Source: Patescibacteria group bacterium UBA6220
GTDB taxonomy: Bacteria > Patescibacteriota > Minisyncoccia > Minisyncoccales > Minisyncoccaceae
NCBI GenBank assembly: GCA_002421745.1
Contig: DISC01000001.1
Coordinates: forward strand, 1 to 64,000
Reading direction: 5' to 3'
DNA length: 64,000 nucleotides
The number at the start of each line of letters is the position of its first letter. Within the stretch, counting starts at the first letter, position 1. Position numbers and translations under genes: made by a program. A model generated the notes under the pieces. That model was not told the origin of the DNA. It saw nothing but the letters and a program-made list of their open reading frames with translations, and ran no database searches. Below, in pieces: positions 43,580 to 51,558 of this stretch.

Positions 43580-44593
43580 ATGATTTTGGAAAAATTAAGA
43601 AAAATATTAAAAGATGAGCCAGCTTTTAGACTAAAACAAGTTAAGCGGGCGGTTTATCATGAACTTATAGAAGATTGGGACAAGGCCACCAATCTTTCTT
43701 TAAATTTACGGGAGCAATTAAAAAAAGAGTGTCCACTTGAAATAAAATACAAGCTTTATACTTCTAGAGATGGCAACACTTTTAAAGCTTTGATTGATTT
43801 GGAAGATGGAAGTAAAATAGAATCTGTCTTGATGATTCATACTGATAAGCGGGCTACGGTTTGCGTGTCTTCGCAGGTTGGTTGCGCTCTTAATTGCGCA
43901 TTTTGCGCTACAGGACAAGCGGGCTTTAAGAGAAATTTAACATCTGGAGAAATTTTAGATCAAATTTTAGTTTTTAGTCGTTATCTTAAAAATAATTTTA
44001 AACCATCAAGAAATATTACTAATATTGTTTTTATGGGAATGGGCGAGCCATTTTTAAATTATGATAATGTTTGGGATGCTATAAGGATAATCAATAATGG
44101 AGAGGCTTTTAATATTGGATCAAGAAAAATATCAATTTCAACTGCTGGAATTACAGAAGGTATTAAAAAAATGTCAGACGAAAAATTACAAGTTAATTTG
44201 TCTATTTCGTTGCATGCTCCTACAGATGAATTGCGAAAAAAATTAATGCCAATTGCAGAAAAATATTCTATTAAAAAATTAATCAAATCCATTGACGATT
44301 ATATTGCTAAAACCAGTAGAAAAGTAATGTTTGAATATTTAATGATAAAAGGAGTAAATGATACTATGGAAAACGCCGAACAATTAAGCAAATTATTAAA
44401 TAAGCCATTATATATGGTTAATTTGATTCCCTATAATCCAACTGGTAATTTTAAGCCGTCAGATAAAAAAACTATTAAAACTTTTAAAGATTATTTAGAA
44501 AAAAGGGGAGTGTTTGCTACTCAAAGATATGAATTTGGGCAGGGTATTGATGCAGCTTGCGGACAATTAGCCGCTAAAGATGAAAAATGTTAA
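43580..44593 (+). CDS. rlmN: Dual-specificity RNA methyltransferase RlmN
   Basis: A 337-residue radical-SAM enzyme that methylates C2 of A2503 in 23S rRNA and A37 in some tRNAs. Cluster cysteines C102-x3-C106-x2-C109 are in VGCALNCAFCATGQAGFKR. The substrate-linking cysteine is in the terminal segment DAACGQLA. Other family blocks: NIVFMGMGEPFLNYDNV, SISLHAPTDELRKKLMP, NLIPYNPTG. The length is slightly short of the usual ~350. Tight operon spacing on both sides. Confidence 0.96.
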   Translation: MILEKLRKILKDEPAFRLKQVKRAVYHELIEDWDKATNLSLNLREQLKKECPLEIKYKLYTSRDGNTFKALIDLEDGSKIESVLMIHTDKRATVCVSSQVGCALNCAFCATGQAGFKRNLTSGEILDQILVFSRYLKNNFKPSRNITNIVFMGMGEPFLNYDNVWDAIRIINNGEAFNIGSRKISISTAGITEGIKKMSDEKLQVNLSISLHAPTDELRKKLMPIAEKYSIKKLIKSIDDYIAKTSRKVMFEYLMIKGVNDTMENAEQLSKLLNKPLYMVNLIPYNPTGNFKPSDKKTIKTFKDYLEKRGVFATQRYEFGQGIDAACGQLAAKDEKC

Positions 44594-44596
44594 AAT
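44591..44596 (+). promoter_or_regulatory. Internal -10 box before the NYN gene
   Basis: TAAAAT overlaps the rlmN stop and ends 6 bases before the ATG at 44603, so the NYN gene may also be transcribed on its own as a leaderless mRNA. Confidence 0.4.
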
Positions 44597-44602
44597 AATT
44601 TT

Positions 44603-45103
44603 ATGGAGAAAAATAATTATGCATTCATAGATAGTCAAAATTTAAATTTGGCAATATTATCTTTAGGATGGAGAATTGATTTTATCCGTTTTAGGGTTTA
44701 TTTAAAAGACAAATATAAAGCTAGTAAAGCATTTTTATTTATTGGATATGTTCCCGGAAACGAAAAACTTTATACAGAGCTACAACAAGCAGGATATATT
44801 TTAATATTTAAACCAACATTAATTTACAAAAAGAATAGTAATGGTATTGTTAAGGGCAATGTTGATGCCGAGCTTGTTTTACATACTTTGATAGAAATAC
44901 CCAATTATGAAAAAGCCATTATTGTTACGGGTGATGGAGATTTTCATTGTTTAGTTGAACATCTTATCAAAGAGAAAAAGCTTGAGAAATTAATAATTCC
45001 AAATAAAAATAAATATTCTGCACTTTTGAGAAAATTTATTAAGAATATTGATTTTTTAAATCAATTAGAGAAAAAAATAGGAAAACAAAAAAAGAGGCAT
45101 TAA
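44603..45103 (+). CDS. NYN-domain ribonuclease (LabA/DUF88 type)
   Basis: A 166-residue PIN-like NYN domain protein. Acidic metal-binding positions are visible in YAFIDSQNLNLAI, GNVDAELVLH and VTGDGDFHCLVEHLI. Members are RNases. The C-terminus is basic (QLEKKIGKQKKRH). It follows rlmN by 9 bases. A structured segment overlaps its stop codon. The target RNA is unknown. Confidence 0.87.
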   Translation: MEKNNYAFIDSQNLNLAILSLGWRIDFIRFRVYLKDKYKASKAFLFIGYVPGNEKLYTELQQAGYILIFKPTLIYKKNSNGIVKGNVDAELVLHTLIEIPNYEKAIIVTGDGDFHCLVEHLIKEKKLEKLIIPNKNKYSALLRKFIKNIDFLNQLEKKIGKQKKRH

Positions 45104-45133
45104 CCTTCGGACGAACCTTAGGTGTGGCCTCTT
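45092..45133 (+). terminator. Hairpin at the end of the NYN gene
   Basis: AAGAGGC (45092-45098) pairs with GCCTCTT (45127-45133) around a loop that contains the stop codon and a near-palindromic AACCTT...ACCTTAGGT. No proper T tract follows, so it could be a weak terminator or an RNA processing or autoregulatory stem. Confidence 0.45.
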
Positions 45134-45177
45134 ATCGTGATGAAATCATTATAATTTATTAATAAAGACCTGTCAAT

Positions 45178-45900
45178 ATGTTAAAATCAAATTTAAAATA
45201 TAAAAGAGTAATTCTTAAATTAAGCGGTGAATTATTCGGTAAAACCGATGGGCGAGGAGTGTTTATCTCTTCTTATTTAGAAATTGCTAAAAAAATTGCA
45301 AAAATAAAAAAAGAAAACAATATTGATTTGGGAATTGTAATTGGTGGTGGTAATGTTTTTCGTGGTAGAGAGGTTGGAGAAGAAGATTTTAATCGAGCAA
45401 TTGCTGATAATATGGGAATGCTCGCTACTGTTATTAATGGTTTAGGGCTAACAGAGGCTTTGGAAACTTTAAATGTGGAAGCTAGATTAATGACTGCCAT
45501 AAAAATGGACTCTGTGGCCGAACCGTTTATTTTAAAAAGAGCTTTAAGACATTTTGATAAAAATAGAGTTTTAATTTTTGCTGGTGGTACGGGCAATCCA
45601 TATTTTACAACAGATACGGCAGCAGCTCTAAGGGCTTGCGAATTGGAGTGTGATTTAATTCTTAAAGCTACTAATGTTGATGGTGTTTACGATAAAGATC
45701 CTAACAAAAATAAAGACGCCAAGCTTTATCAAAAGTTAAGCTATAAAGAAGCAATAGAAAAAAACTTAAATGTAATGGACTCTACGGCTTTTGCACTTTG
45801 TTGGGAAGAGGAAAAACCAATTGCTGTTTTTAATATTAATAAATTGGGAGATATCTCAAAAGTATTACAAGGTAAAGCTTTGGGAACATTAGTTGATTAA
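45178..45900 (+). CDS. pyrH: Uridylate kinase
   Basis: A 240-residue amino acid kinase family enzyme that makes UDP from UMP. Features: RVILKLSGELFG, IVIGGGNVFRG, the UMP-binding stretch IADNMGMLATVINGLGL, FAGGTGNPYFTTDTAAALRA and LKATNVDGVYDKDP. Length normal. frr and tsf, frequent neighbours elsewhere, are not here. Followed after 19 bases by an HD-domain gene. Confidence 0.96.
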   Translation: MLKSNLKYKRVILKLSGELFGKTDGRGVFISSYLEIAKKIAKIKKENNIDLGIVIGGGNVFRGREVGEEDFNRAIADNMGMLATVINGLGLTEALETLNVEARLMTAIKMDSVAEPFILKRALRHFDKNRVLIFAGGTGNPYFTTDTAAALRACELECDLILKATNVDGVYDKDPNKNKDAKLYQKLSYKEAIEKNLNVMDSTAFALCWEEEKPIAVFNINKLGDISKVLQGKALGTLVD

Positions 45901-45919
45901 ATGGATTTTGATATTATTT

Positions 45920-46585
45920 ATGAAAATAAACAATAAGATAATAAACGAAATAAAAGATAAGGCAAAAAGTTTTTTTATTGACTCTAGTGGTTGCCATGAT
46001 TGGACTCATATAGAGAGAGTTTATAATTTGGCGATAAGGATTGCCAAAAAAGAAAAAGCTAATTTAGATATTGTAAAAATAGCTGCGTATTTACATGATG
46101 TTGGGAGAAAAGAAGAGATGGAGGGTGGTGGAAAAATTTGTCATGCTGAGAAAGGAGCGGAATTAACAGAAGAAATTTTGTTATCTCATAATTTAGACAA
46201 AGAAATAGTAGAAAATATAAAACATTGTGTTTTGTCTCATAGATATAGAAATGAGCATAAACCAAAAACCATAGAGGCTAAAATTTTATTTGATGCGGAT
46301 AAGCTAGATTCAATCGGAGCCGTAGGAATTGCTCGAGATTTTTTGTTTGCAGGATATTTGGGCTGTAATTATCTCTATACTGGCAATGAAAAAAAATTAT
46401 CAAAACAAGGAAAAAAATACGAATATACAAAAGAAGACACGGCTTTATTGGAATATTATTATAAGTTAAAAAAAGTTAAATCAAAAATAATAACTGAAGC
46501 TGGAAAACAAATTGCCAAAGAAAGACATGCGTATATGGTGGAATTTTTTAAAAGGTTTGAATTGGAGGTGCGGGGAGCGTTATAA
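45920..46585 (+). CDS. HD-domain phosphohydrolase
   Basis: A 221-residue HD-superfamily protein. Metal ligands appear in HDWTHIERVYNLA, AAYLHDVGR, CHAEKG, VLSHRY and LFDADKLDSIG. Such proteins hydrolyse nucleotides or (p)ppGpp-like compounds. The ATG at 45920 is chosen because the HD helix begins soon after; the in-frame codons upstream overlap pyrH. Substrate unknown. Cytosolic. Confidence 0.85.
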   Translation: MKINNKIINEIKDKAKSFFIDSSGCHDWTHIERVYNLAIRIAKKEKANLDIVKIAAYLHDVGRKEEMEGGGKICHAEKGAELTEEILLSHNLDKEIVENIKHCVLSHRYRNEHKPKTIEAKILFDADKLDSIGAVGIARDFLFAGYLGCNYLYTGNEKKLSKQGKKYEYTKEDTALLEYYYKLKKVKSKIITEAGKQIAKERHAYMVEFFKRFELEVRGAL

Positions 46586-46669
46586 ATATTTTGCTTTATT
46601 TTGTATTGTATTTTATAATGGTAAAACAACATAATAATTTGTTTTAATAAATAAAATAAATAAAAAAAT

Positions 46670-47794
46670 ATGGAAAATAAAATAGGTCAAAAAACAACTA
46701 TTACTGCCATTAAAGCTGATATTGGAAGTATTGGCGGTCATATTAAGCCTAGTCAAAGATTATTGGATTCGGTAAAACAATACATTGAGCAAAATCAAAA
46801 AGACTTGCTTACTGACCACAAAATAACTTTTACTGGGGACGATATTGCTATTCTTTGCGCACACACCAAAGGAGAAAACAATGATGACGTCCATCATTTA
46901 GCATGGGATGCTTTTAAATTTGGCACTGAAACAGCTTTTGATCAGGGTCTTTACGGGGCTGGTCAAGACTTGTTAAAAGATTCTTTTTCTGGAAACGTTA
47001 AAGGACTTGGTCCCGCAGTTTGCGAAATGGAATTTAATGAAAGGCCTAATGAGCCGTTTTTATTTTTTGCTGCAGATAAAACAGACCCAGGAGCTTACAA
47101 TTTACCTATTTATTTAGGATTTAATGACCCTATGTATTGTTCGGGTTTAATTCTTTCGCCTAATATGGCCAAAGGTTTTCAATTTGATATTATGGATGTT
47201 TCTTATGTGGATGCTGATAAAATAATTTCATTAAACGCTCCAGAAGAATCTTATGATATAGCGGCTTTGCTTAGAGATCCGGAAAGATTTGTAGTAGAAA
47301 AAATAATTTCACGGGAAACTGGAGAAAAAGCTGCGGTTGTCAGCACTACTAGATTAAGAAATATTGCAGGGAAATATACCGGAAAAGATGATCCGATTTG
47401 CCTGGTTAGAACACAAGGAGCTTTTCCTGCTACTGGAGAAATTTTGGCTCCATATCATATCGGGCCTTATGTTGCTGGTTTTATGCGAGGTAGCCATACT
47501 GGACCATTGATGCCAGTTAAGCAAATGTGTCCAACATCTTTTTTTGATGGACCACCTCTTGTTTCTTGTGCTGCTTATTGTGTTCATAATGGAAAATTAA
47601 CTGAGTCAGTGGATGCATTTGATCATCCATTTTGGGATCATGTTAGAGATAATATTAGTAGAAAAGCTTTAGAAATAAGAAAGCAGGGATTTTTTGGTAA
47701 TGCTATGCTTCCTTATAGTGAATTGGAATATGGTGGTATTGTTGATAAAATGAAAAAATTGGAGAATAGATTCAAAATACAGAATAAAGATTAA
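46670..47794 (+). CDS. fbp: Fructose-1,6-bisphosphate aldolase/phosphatase (class V FBPase)
   Basis: A 374-residue archaeal-type bifunctional enzyme of gluconeogenesis, making fructose 6-phosphate from triose phosphates in one active site. Diagnostic segments: ITAIKADIGSIGGH at the N-terminus, FTGDDIAILCAH, LAWDAF, GAGQDLLKDSFSGNVKGLGP, FFAADKTDPGAYNLPIY, GKYTGKDDPICLVRTQG, MRGSHTGPLMPV and FDGPP. All metal-binding acidic clusters look intact. Length ~370-380 is typical. Monocistronic with a strong terminator. It provides a gluconeogenic direction in an organism that otherwise has a thin carbon metabolism in this window. Confidence 0.93.
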   Translation: MENKIGQKTTITAIKADIGSIGGHIKPSQRLLDSVKQYIEQNQKDLLTDHKITFTGDDIAILCAHTKGENNDDVHHLAWDAFKFGTETAFDQGLYGAGQDLLKDSFSGNVKGLGPAVCEMEFNERPNEPFLFFAADKTDPGAYNLPIYLGFNDPMYCSGLILSPNMAKGFQFDIMDVSYVDADKIISLNAPEESYDIAALLRDPERFVVEKIISRETGEKAAVVSTTRLRNIAGKYTGKDDPICLVRTQGAFPATGEILAPYHIGPYVAGFMRGSHTGPLMPVKQMCPTSFFDGPPLVSCAAYCVHNGKLTESVDAFDHPFWDHVRDNISRKALEIRKQGFFGNAMLPYSELEYGGIVDKMKKLENRFKIQNKD

Positions 47795-47812
47795 AAGAAT
47801 TAATTGAATTTT

Positions 47813-47844
47813 AAAAACCGAACTTTTTATGTTCGGTTTTTTTG
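47813..47844 (+). terminator. Terminator after fbp
   Basis: AAAAACCGAAC / GTTCGGTTTTT (47813-47823 with 47831-47841), T run. Confidence 0.9.
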
Positions 47845-47858
47845 AATAAAAAAATTTC

Positions 47859-47887
47859 TTGACGTAATTACTTGAAGGTATTATCCT
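47859..47887 (+). promoter_or_regulatory. Promoter of the 43-residue gene
   Basis: TTGACG (47859-47864), 17 bases, TATCCT (47882-47887). AGGAGGT ribosome site at 47894-47900, a near-perfect Shine-Dalgarno. Confidence 0.65.
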
Positions 47888-47907
47888 TAATTTAGGAGGT
47901 TTTAAAA

Positions 47908-48039
47908 ATGTGCATGCATCGCTCTTTCCGTTCACCTTCTCAACAAGGCTGGTTGGCGAATAATATTCGCAACAAAGGAAATCATCCTTATAGTAGAAGG
48001 AATAAGTTTGAAAAAACAGAAAAACAACAAAAATTCTAG
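47908..48039 (+). CDS. Very small basic protein (43 aa)
   Basis: A 43-residue frame starting MCMHRSFRSPSQQGWL and ending EKTEKQQKF. It is strongly basic and polar (many R, K, N, Q), has no membrane segment, and is probably disordered. Support for reality: a dedicated promoter, an AGGAGGT site 7 bases before ATG, and a terminator that starts at the last codons. Not recognised. It could bind RNA or DNA by charge; alternatively the transcript itself is functional. Confidence 0.55.
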   Translation: MCMHRSFRSPSQQGWLANNIRNKGNHPYSRRNKFEKTEKQQKF

Positions 48040-48060
48040 ATTAATTCTAGACTTTTTTAT
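48035..48060 (+). terminator. Terminator after the 43-residue gene
   Basis: TCTAGA / TCTAGA (48035-48040 with 48046-48051, loop TTAAT), then T run. Confidence 0.75.
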
Positions 48061-48104
48061 TTTTAAGATGTTGTGTTATAATGCAATTAATAATATATAA
48101 ATTT

Positions 48105-48866
48105 ATGTCACAATATTACAAAAAATCTAACAATATTTTTGATCCAAAATCTACAACGCCATTTAAATTAAGTCGATCTAAAATAGATTTATTTATGGAA
48201 TGTCAGCAATGTTTTTATTTGGATAGGCGTTTGGGCGTAGGTAGGCCGCCAGGTTTCCCTTTTACATTAAATAGCGCGGTTGATGCTTTGCTTAAAAAAG
48301 AATTTGATTTGTATAGAAATCAAGCAGCTCCACATCCTTTTATTAAAGATTTTGGTTTGGATGCAGTTCCTTTTAAGCACGAAAAGTTAAATATTTGGCG
48401 AGAAAACTTTAAAGGAATTGAATATATAGACAAAGCAACTAATCTTTTAATTACTGGAGCAGTTGATGATATTTGGGTAGATCCTCAAGGTCAAATTATT
48501 ATTGTGGATTATAAAGCCACTTCTAAGACTAGCGAAGTTAATTTAGATGCTGAATGGCAGAGGGGTTATAAAAGACAAATGGAAATTTATCAATGGTTAT
48601 TTTCGCAAAATGGTTTTGATGTTAGTCCAACTGGATATTTTGTTTATTGCAATGGTGATGTTGGTAAACCGACTTTTGATAAAAAATTAGAATTTGATAT
48701 TAAAATTTTACCATACACAGGAGATAATACTTGGATTCCTGGAGCGTTAAAAGATATTAAAGAATGTTTGATGAGCGATAAAATACCTGAAATGAACGAA
48801 AATTGTGATTATTGTAATTATAGAAAAAATGCAGTAATGGCTAAAATAAAACACGAAAAAAAATAA
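48105..48866 (+). CDS. PD-(D/E)XK nuclease family protein
   Basis: A 253-residue RecB/Cas4-like nuclease-fold protein. It opens with KLSRSKIDLFMECQQCFYLD, the CxxC-containing start seen in this family, then LLITGAVDDIWVDPQGQIII and VDYKATSK, which supply the catalytic D and D-x-K. The C-terminus has CDYCNYRK, so four cysteines could hold an Fe-S cluster as in Cas4/AddB. The ATG at 48105 is preferred because TATAAT (48077-48082) overlaps the earlier in-frame ATG at 48081. No cas genes or CRISPR array are near, so a repair role is more likely. Confidence 0.8.
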   Translation: MSQYYKKSNNIFDPKSTTPFKLSRSKIDLFMECQQCFYLDRRLGVGRPPGFPFTLNSAVDALLKKEFDLYRNQAAPHPFIKDFGLDAVPFKHEKLNIWRENFKGIEYIDKATNLLITGAVDDIWVDPQGQIIIVDYKATSKTSEVNLDAEWQRGYKRQMEIYQWLFSQNGFDVSPTGYFVYCNGDVGKPTFDKKLEFDIKILPYTGDNTWIPGALKDIKECLMSDKIPEMNENCDYCNYRKNAVMAKIKHEKK

Positions 48867-48886
48867 AAAACATCAAACTTAAAATT

Positions 48887-48921
48887 ATCCGCTTTTTGTT
48901 GATTAGCAGGGGCGGATTTTT
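48887..48921 (+). terminator. Terminator after the nuclease gene
   Basis: ATCCGC / GCGGAT (48887-48892 with 48912-48917) and T run. Confidence 0.7.
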
Positions 48922-48926
48922 TAATA

Positions 48927-48955
48927 TTTACAATTAAAATAATTTTGTGTAATAT
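48927..48955 (+). promoter_or_regulatory. Promoter and 5' hairpin of the zinc-motif gene
   Basis: TTTACA (48927-48932), exactly 17 bases, TAATAT (48950-48955). The transcript would begin almost at a hairpin, CTACCACA/TGTGGCAG (48961-48978), a layout known to stabilise mRNA 5' ends. AAGGAG site at 48996-49001. Confidence 0.6.
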
Positions 48956-49012
48956 TGGGGCTACCACAAATGTGGCAGTTCATAATACTTAAAATAAGGA
49001 GTGAGCCTTTAA

Positions 49013-49891
49013 ATGTTAAGTTTTGAGGTTAGTGAAAGAATTACGCCTTGTCTCTATGAGATCTCTTATGTAGACAGGGACGGTCAACCGGTATTGTTGT
49101 TGAAAATTCACAAAGATTTTGTGAGAAAATATAAAAACATTATGCCGATAAGGTCTTTTTTGTATAATTTTCAAAGAATGCACAATTTGGAAGAATTTTC
49201 ACCTTTTGGTAAAAAATATTTTGGATTTGATAAATCTTTTAAATTAAACAAAATAACAAAAAATTTTATTGAATACGAAATAGAGATTCCAGTATTCAGA
49301 AAAAGATTGCCTCAGGTCTGTGAGCATTGCAAGGGAAGCGGTAGAGATGAAGATTTTGACCGAAAGTGTTCTTGGTGTGATGGCAGTGGCTTTAAAATAT
49401 TGTATGATTGGAAGCCTTTTCACGCCATTTGTTCCAGTTTGCAAATATTTGCAAATATGGCGGAAATATTTGATGGAAGTATTTCAACAAAAAACAATCA
49501 ATTGTTAACATTTAAACTTGTCTGCGGAGAGGGTCAAGGTCATTATCCTATTAGCGGAAGTTATGGGGTTGAGTTCTGTAATTGGCTTAATACTATGCCT
49601 GACTATTACGAATTCAAAGACGTAATTTTGGCTATGTGGAACGTTCATACGCATATTTATAATCGGGACGCAGCTATATATTGTCTTTCTTTTGAAGCTC
49701 ACGTAAGATCTTCAGCTTGGCTGATTCTTAGTTGTCCGGGAGATGCTTGTGGTATTTTCCCCGTCGATTCGTGGGAGCCGGGAAAGGGGATGGAATTTGA
49801 GTGTCACAATATGGACACACCCATTCAACAAATATTATTGCTCGTTGGCTTGGCGGTCTTATCAGATTTGTCAAAAAAGCATATGAAATAA
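49013..49891 (+). CDS. Hypothetical protein with half a DnaJ-type zinc motif
   Basis: A 292-residue cytosolic protein I do not recognise as a whole. Residues ~102-126 contain CEHCKGSGRDED and CSWCDGSG, two C-x2-C-x-G-x-G units as in the DnaJ zinc domain, which has four. This would bind one zinc. The rest is mixed alpha/beta with many aromatic residues and no J domain, signal or membrane helix. Own promoter, 5' hairpin and AAGGAG site. G+C (~38% in one line) is moderately above neighbours. Function unknown. Confidence 0.7.
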   Translation: MLSFEVSERITPCLYEISYVDRDGQPVLLLKIHKDFVRKYKNIMPIRSFLYNFQRMHNLEEFSPFGKKYFGFDKSFKLNKITKNFIEYEIEIPVFRKRLPQVCEHCKGSGRDEDFDRKCSWCDGSGFKILYDWKPFHAICSSLQIFANMAEIFDGSISTKNNQLLTFKLVCGEGQGHYPISGSYGVEFCNWLNTMPDYYEFKDVILAMWNVHTHIYNRDAAIYCLSFEAHVRSSAWLILSCPGDACGIFPVDSWEPGKGMEFECHNMDTPIQQILLLVGLAVLSDLSKKHMK

Positions 49892-49919
49892 GGTCATTTT
49901 TTAAGGGCCTTCTTTTTTT
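49890..49919 (+). terminator. Terminator after the zinc-motif gene
   Basis: AAGGTC / GGGCCTT arms with one G-T pair around an AT loop, then a T run. Confidence 0.75.
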
Positions 49920-49951
49920 ATATGAAAGTGGATTTTTTTGTTAAAAAAAGA

Positions 49952-49957
49952 TAGAAT
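49952..49957 (+). promoter_or_regulatory. -10 box of leaderless xseA
   Basis: TAGAAT ends 6 bases before the ATG at 49964. Confidence 0.5.
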
Positions 49958-49963
49958 ATTTAC

Positions 49964-51190
49964 ATGGAAGAAAAAAGCAAATCATATGTTAAAAATCTGT
50001 TAGAGAGCAATATTTTCAGTGTTTCCGCTTATTTAACTGTTTTAAATAGTATTCTTAATTCTTGTGAAGCTAAGGTTAAGGGCGAAGCAAGTGAAGTTAA
50101 AAAATGGAGTAGCGGTCACGTTTATTTTTCTTTAAAAGATAAAAAGGATGGTAGTGTGCTGAATTGCGTGATTTGGAATTATGATTATCGGATATGCGGA
50201 TTAGAATTAAAAGATGGAATGGAAATAATTGCTACTGGTATTCCGGATATTTATAAGTCCAATGGAAGATTAAGTTTTAAAGCCAAAACTATTCGCTTGG
50301 TGGGTGAGGGTGATTTAAAAAAAGAATATGAAAAATTAAAAAATAAATTAGAAGGTGAGGGTATTTTCGCAGAAGAAAACAAAAGAAAATTACCAGAATT
50401 TCCTCAAGTTATTGGCGTAATTACTAGTAAACAAGGTGCGGTTATTAATGATTTTTTAAATAATCTTGGAAGATTTGGTTTTAAAATAAAAATGATTGAT
50501 TCTCGTGTAGAAGGAGAGGAAGCCATCAAAGATTTATTGTTGGCCATTAAGTCTTTTCGCAAACAATCTATAGACGTATTAGTTATTATGCGAGGTGGCG
50601 GATCTTTAGAGTCTTTTTTGGCTTTTAATAATGAAATTTTAGTTAGAGAGGTCAAAAACTTTCCTGTGCCTGTAATTGCTGGTATTGGTCACGACAAAGA
50701 CGTGCCTTTATTATCTTTAGCTGCTGATAAAATGGTTTCTACCCCCACAGCAGCAGCCAATTTATTAAGTGCCGGCTGGCAAGAATTACGTTTTAAAATT
50801 AAAGAAGAACAAAATATTATTTTTAATGTTTTTGAAAATACATTATTTAACAACCAGCGTAAAATTAGAAATATTTTTTCTCGAATGGAAAGTTATTTAC
50901 AGCAATCATTGAAAGAATACAGTGCTTTGGAATACAAAGTAAGAAAAATGTTACCGAAAATATTAGAAAATCAATTGGTAAGATTTAAGCAAGCTATTAA
51001 TTCGGCAGAGATTATAATCAATCAAAATAATCCAGAAAGAAATCTTAAACTGGGATATTCTTTGGTGAGAAAAAACGGAAAAATTATAAGAAAAATTGAT
51101 GATGTTGAAATTAATGATGATTTAAGTTTACAAGTTTCCGACGGTATTATTACTAGTCAGGTAAAAAATAAATCAAAAAAAGGAAAATAA
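49964..51190 (+). CDS. xseA: Exodeoxyribonuclease VII large subunit
   Basis: A 408-residue catalytic subunit of ExoVII, which degrades single-stranded DNA. The OB domain (residues ~15-110) has VKGEASEVKKWSSGHVYFSL. The catalytic domain has IGVITSKQGAVINDFL, DVLVIMRGGGSLESFLAFN and PVIAGIGHDKDVPLLSLAAD with PTAAANLL. A coiled-coil helix and a C-terminal beta segment (NLKLGYSLVRKNG) complete it. Length slightly short of E. coli (456). The small subunit gene follows after an 81-base gap holding a palindrome. Confidence 0.95.
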   Translation: MEEKSKSYVKNLLESNIFSVSAYLTVLNSILNSCEAKVKGEASEVKKWSSGHVYFSLKDKKDGSVLNCVIWNYDYRICGLELKDGMEIIATGIPDIYKSNGRLSFKAKTIRLVGEGDLKKEYEKLKNKLEGEGIFAEENKRKLPEFPQVIGVITSKQGAVINDFLNNLGRFGFKIKMIDSRVEGEEAIKDLLLAIKSFRKQSIDVLVIMRGGGSLESFLAFNNEILVREVKNFPVPVIAGIGHDKDVPLLSLAADKMVSTPTAAANLLSAGWQELRFKIKEEQNIIFNVFENTLFNNQRKIRNIFSRMESYLQQSLKEYSALEYKVRKMLPKILENQLVRFKQAINSAEIIINQNNPERNLKLGYSLVRKNGKIIRKIDDVEINDDLSLQVSDGIITSQVKNKSKKGK

Positions 51191-51203
51191 AGTTATTAAA
51201 AAA

Positions 51204-51232
51204 AATGTTTGGAGGCTCGATCCCCAAACATT
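51204..51232. repeat. GTTTGGAGG palindrome, copy 2
   Basis: AATGTTTGG / CCAAACATT (51204-51212 with 51224-51232), extendable by two G-C pairs past a bulged A, centre CTCGAT. It shares GTTTGGAGG, TCGA and CCAAAC with the palindrome at 26747-26771. Lying between xseA and xseB, it may tune their ratio. Confidence 0.5.
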
Positions 51233-51271
51233 GTTCCAAGTATTTTAAATAAGAAAATTAGTATAAAAAAT

Positions 51272-51475
51272 ATGACAAAAGAAAAAAATTTAAGTGAAAA
51301 TTTAAAAAAATTAACTAAAATATCTGAGTGGTTCGAAAAACAAGAAGAAGTAGATATAGAAGAAGGATTAGAAAAAATAAAAGAAGCAGCTAAAATCATC
51401 AAAGAAACTAAAAAAAGTTTTGAGGAAGTAGAAAACGAGTTTGAGGAAATCAAAAAAGACATTGAAAAGGATTAA
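51272..51475 (+). CDS. xseB: Exodeoxyribonuclease VII small subunit
   Basis: A 67-residue helical protein, the partner of XseA. The two-helix pattern ENLKKLTKISEWFEKQEEVD - IEEGLEKIKEAAKIIKETKK - SFEEVENEFEEIKKDIE fits XseB. The ATG at 51272 is chosen because the earlier in-frame start at 51209 would translate the palindrome. The assignment is helped by position right after xseA. Confidence 0.85.
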   Translation: MTKEKNLSENLKKLTKISEWFEKQEEVDIEEGLEKIKEAAKIIKETKKSFEEVENEFEEIKKDIEKD

Positions 51476-51499
51476 TTTTGCCAAATTAAAAGATTGGGT

Positions 51500-51505
51500 C
51501 TATAA
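51500..51505 (+). promoter_or_regulatory. -10 box before the HNH gene
   Basis: TATAAT, with no good -35 at the proper distance. The ~55-75 base leader that follows contains three short out-of-frame ATG frames (51511, 51534, 51587), and a CATAAA/TTTATG hairpin at 51521-51536. Confidence 0.4.
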
Positions 51506-51558
51506 TATAAATGGCTCCTTCATAAAACTCTTTATGAACCAAGCCTGGAAGTGTTACA

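Noticed and set aside
48105..48866. Cas4-like nuclease as a sign of a CRISPR-Cas locus.
   Set aside because: No repeats, no other cas gene within the window, and the RecB/Cas4 fold is common in repair proteins.
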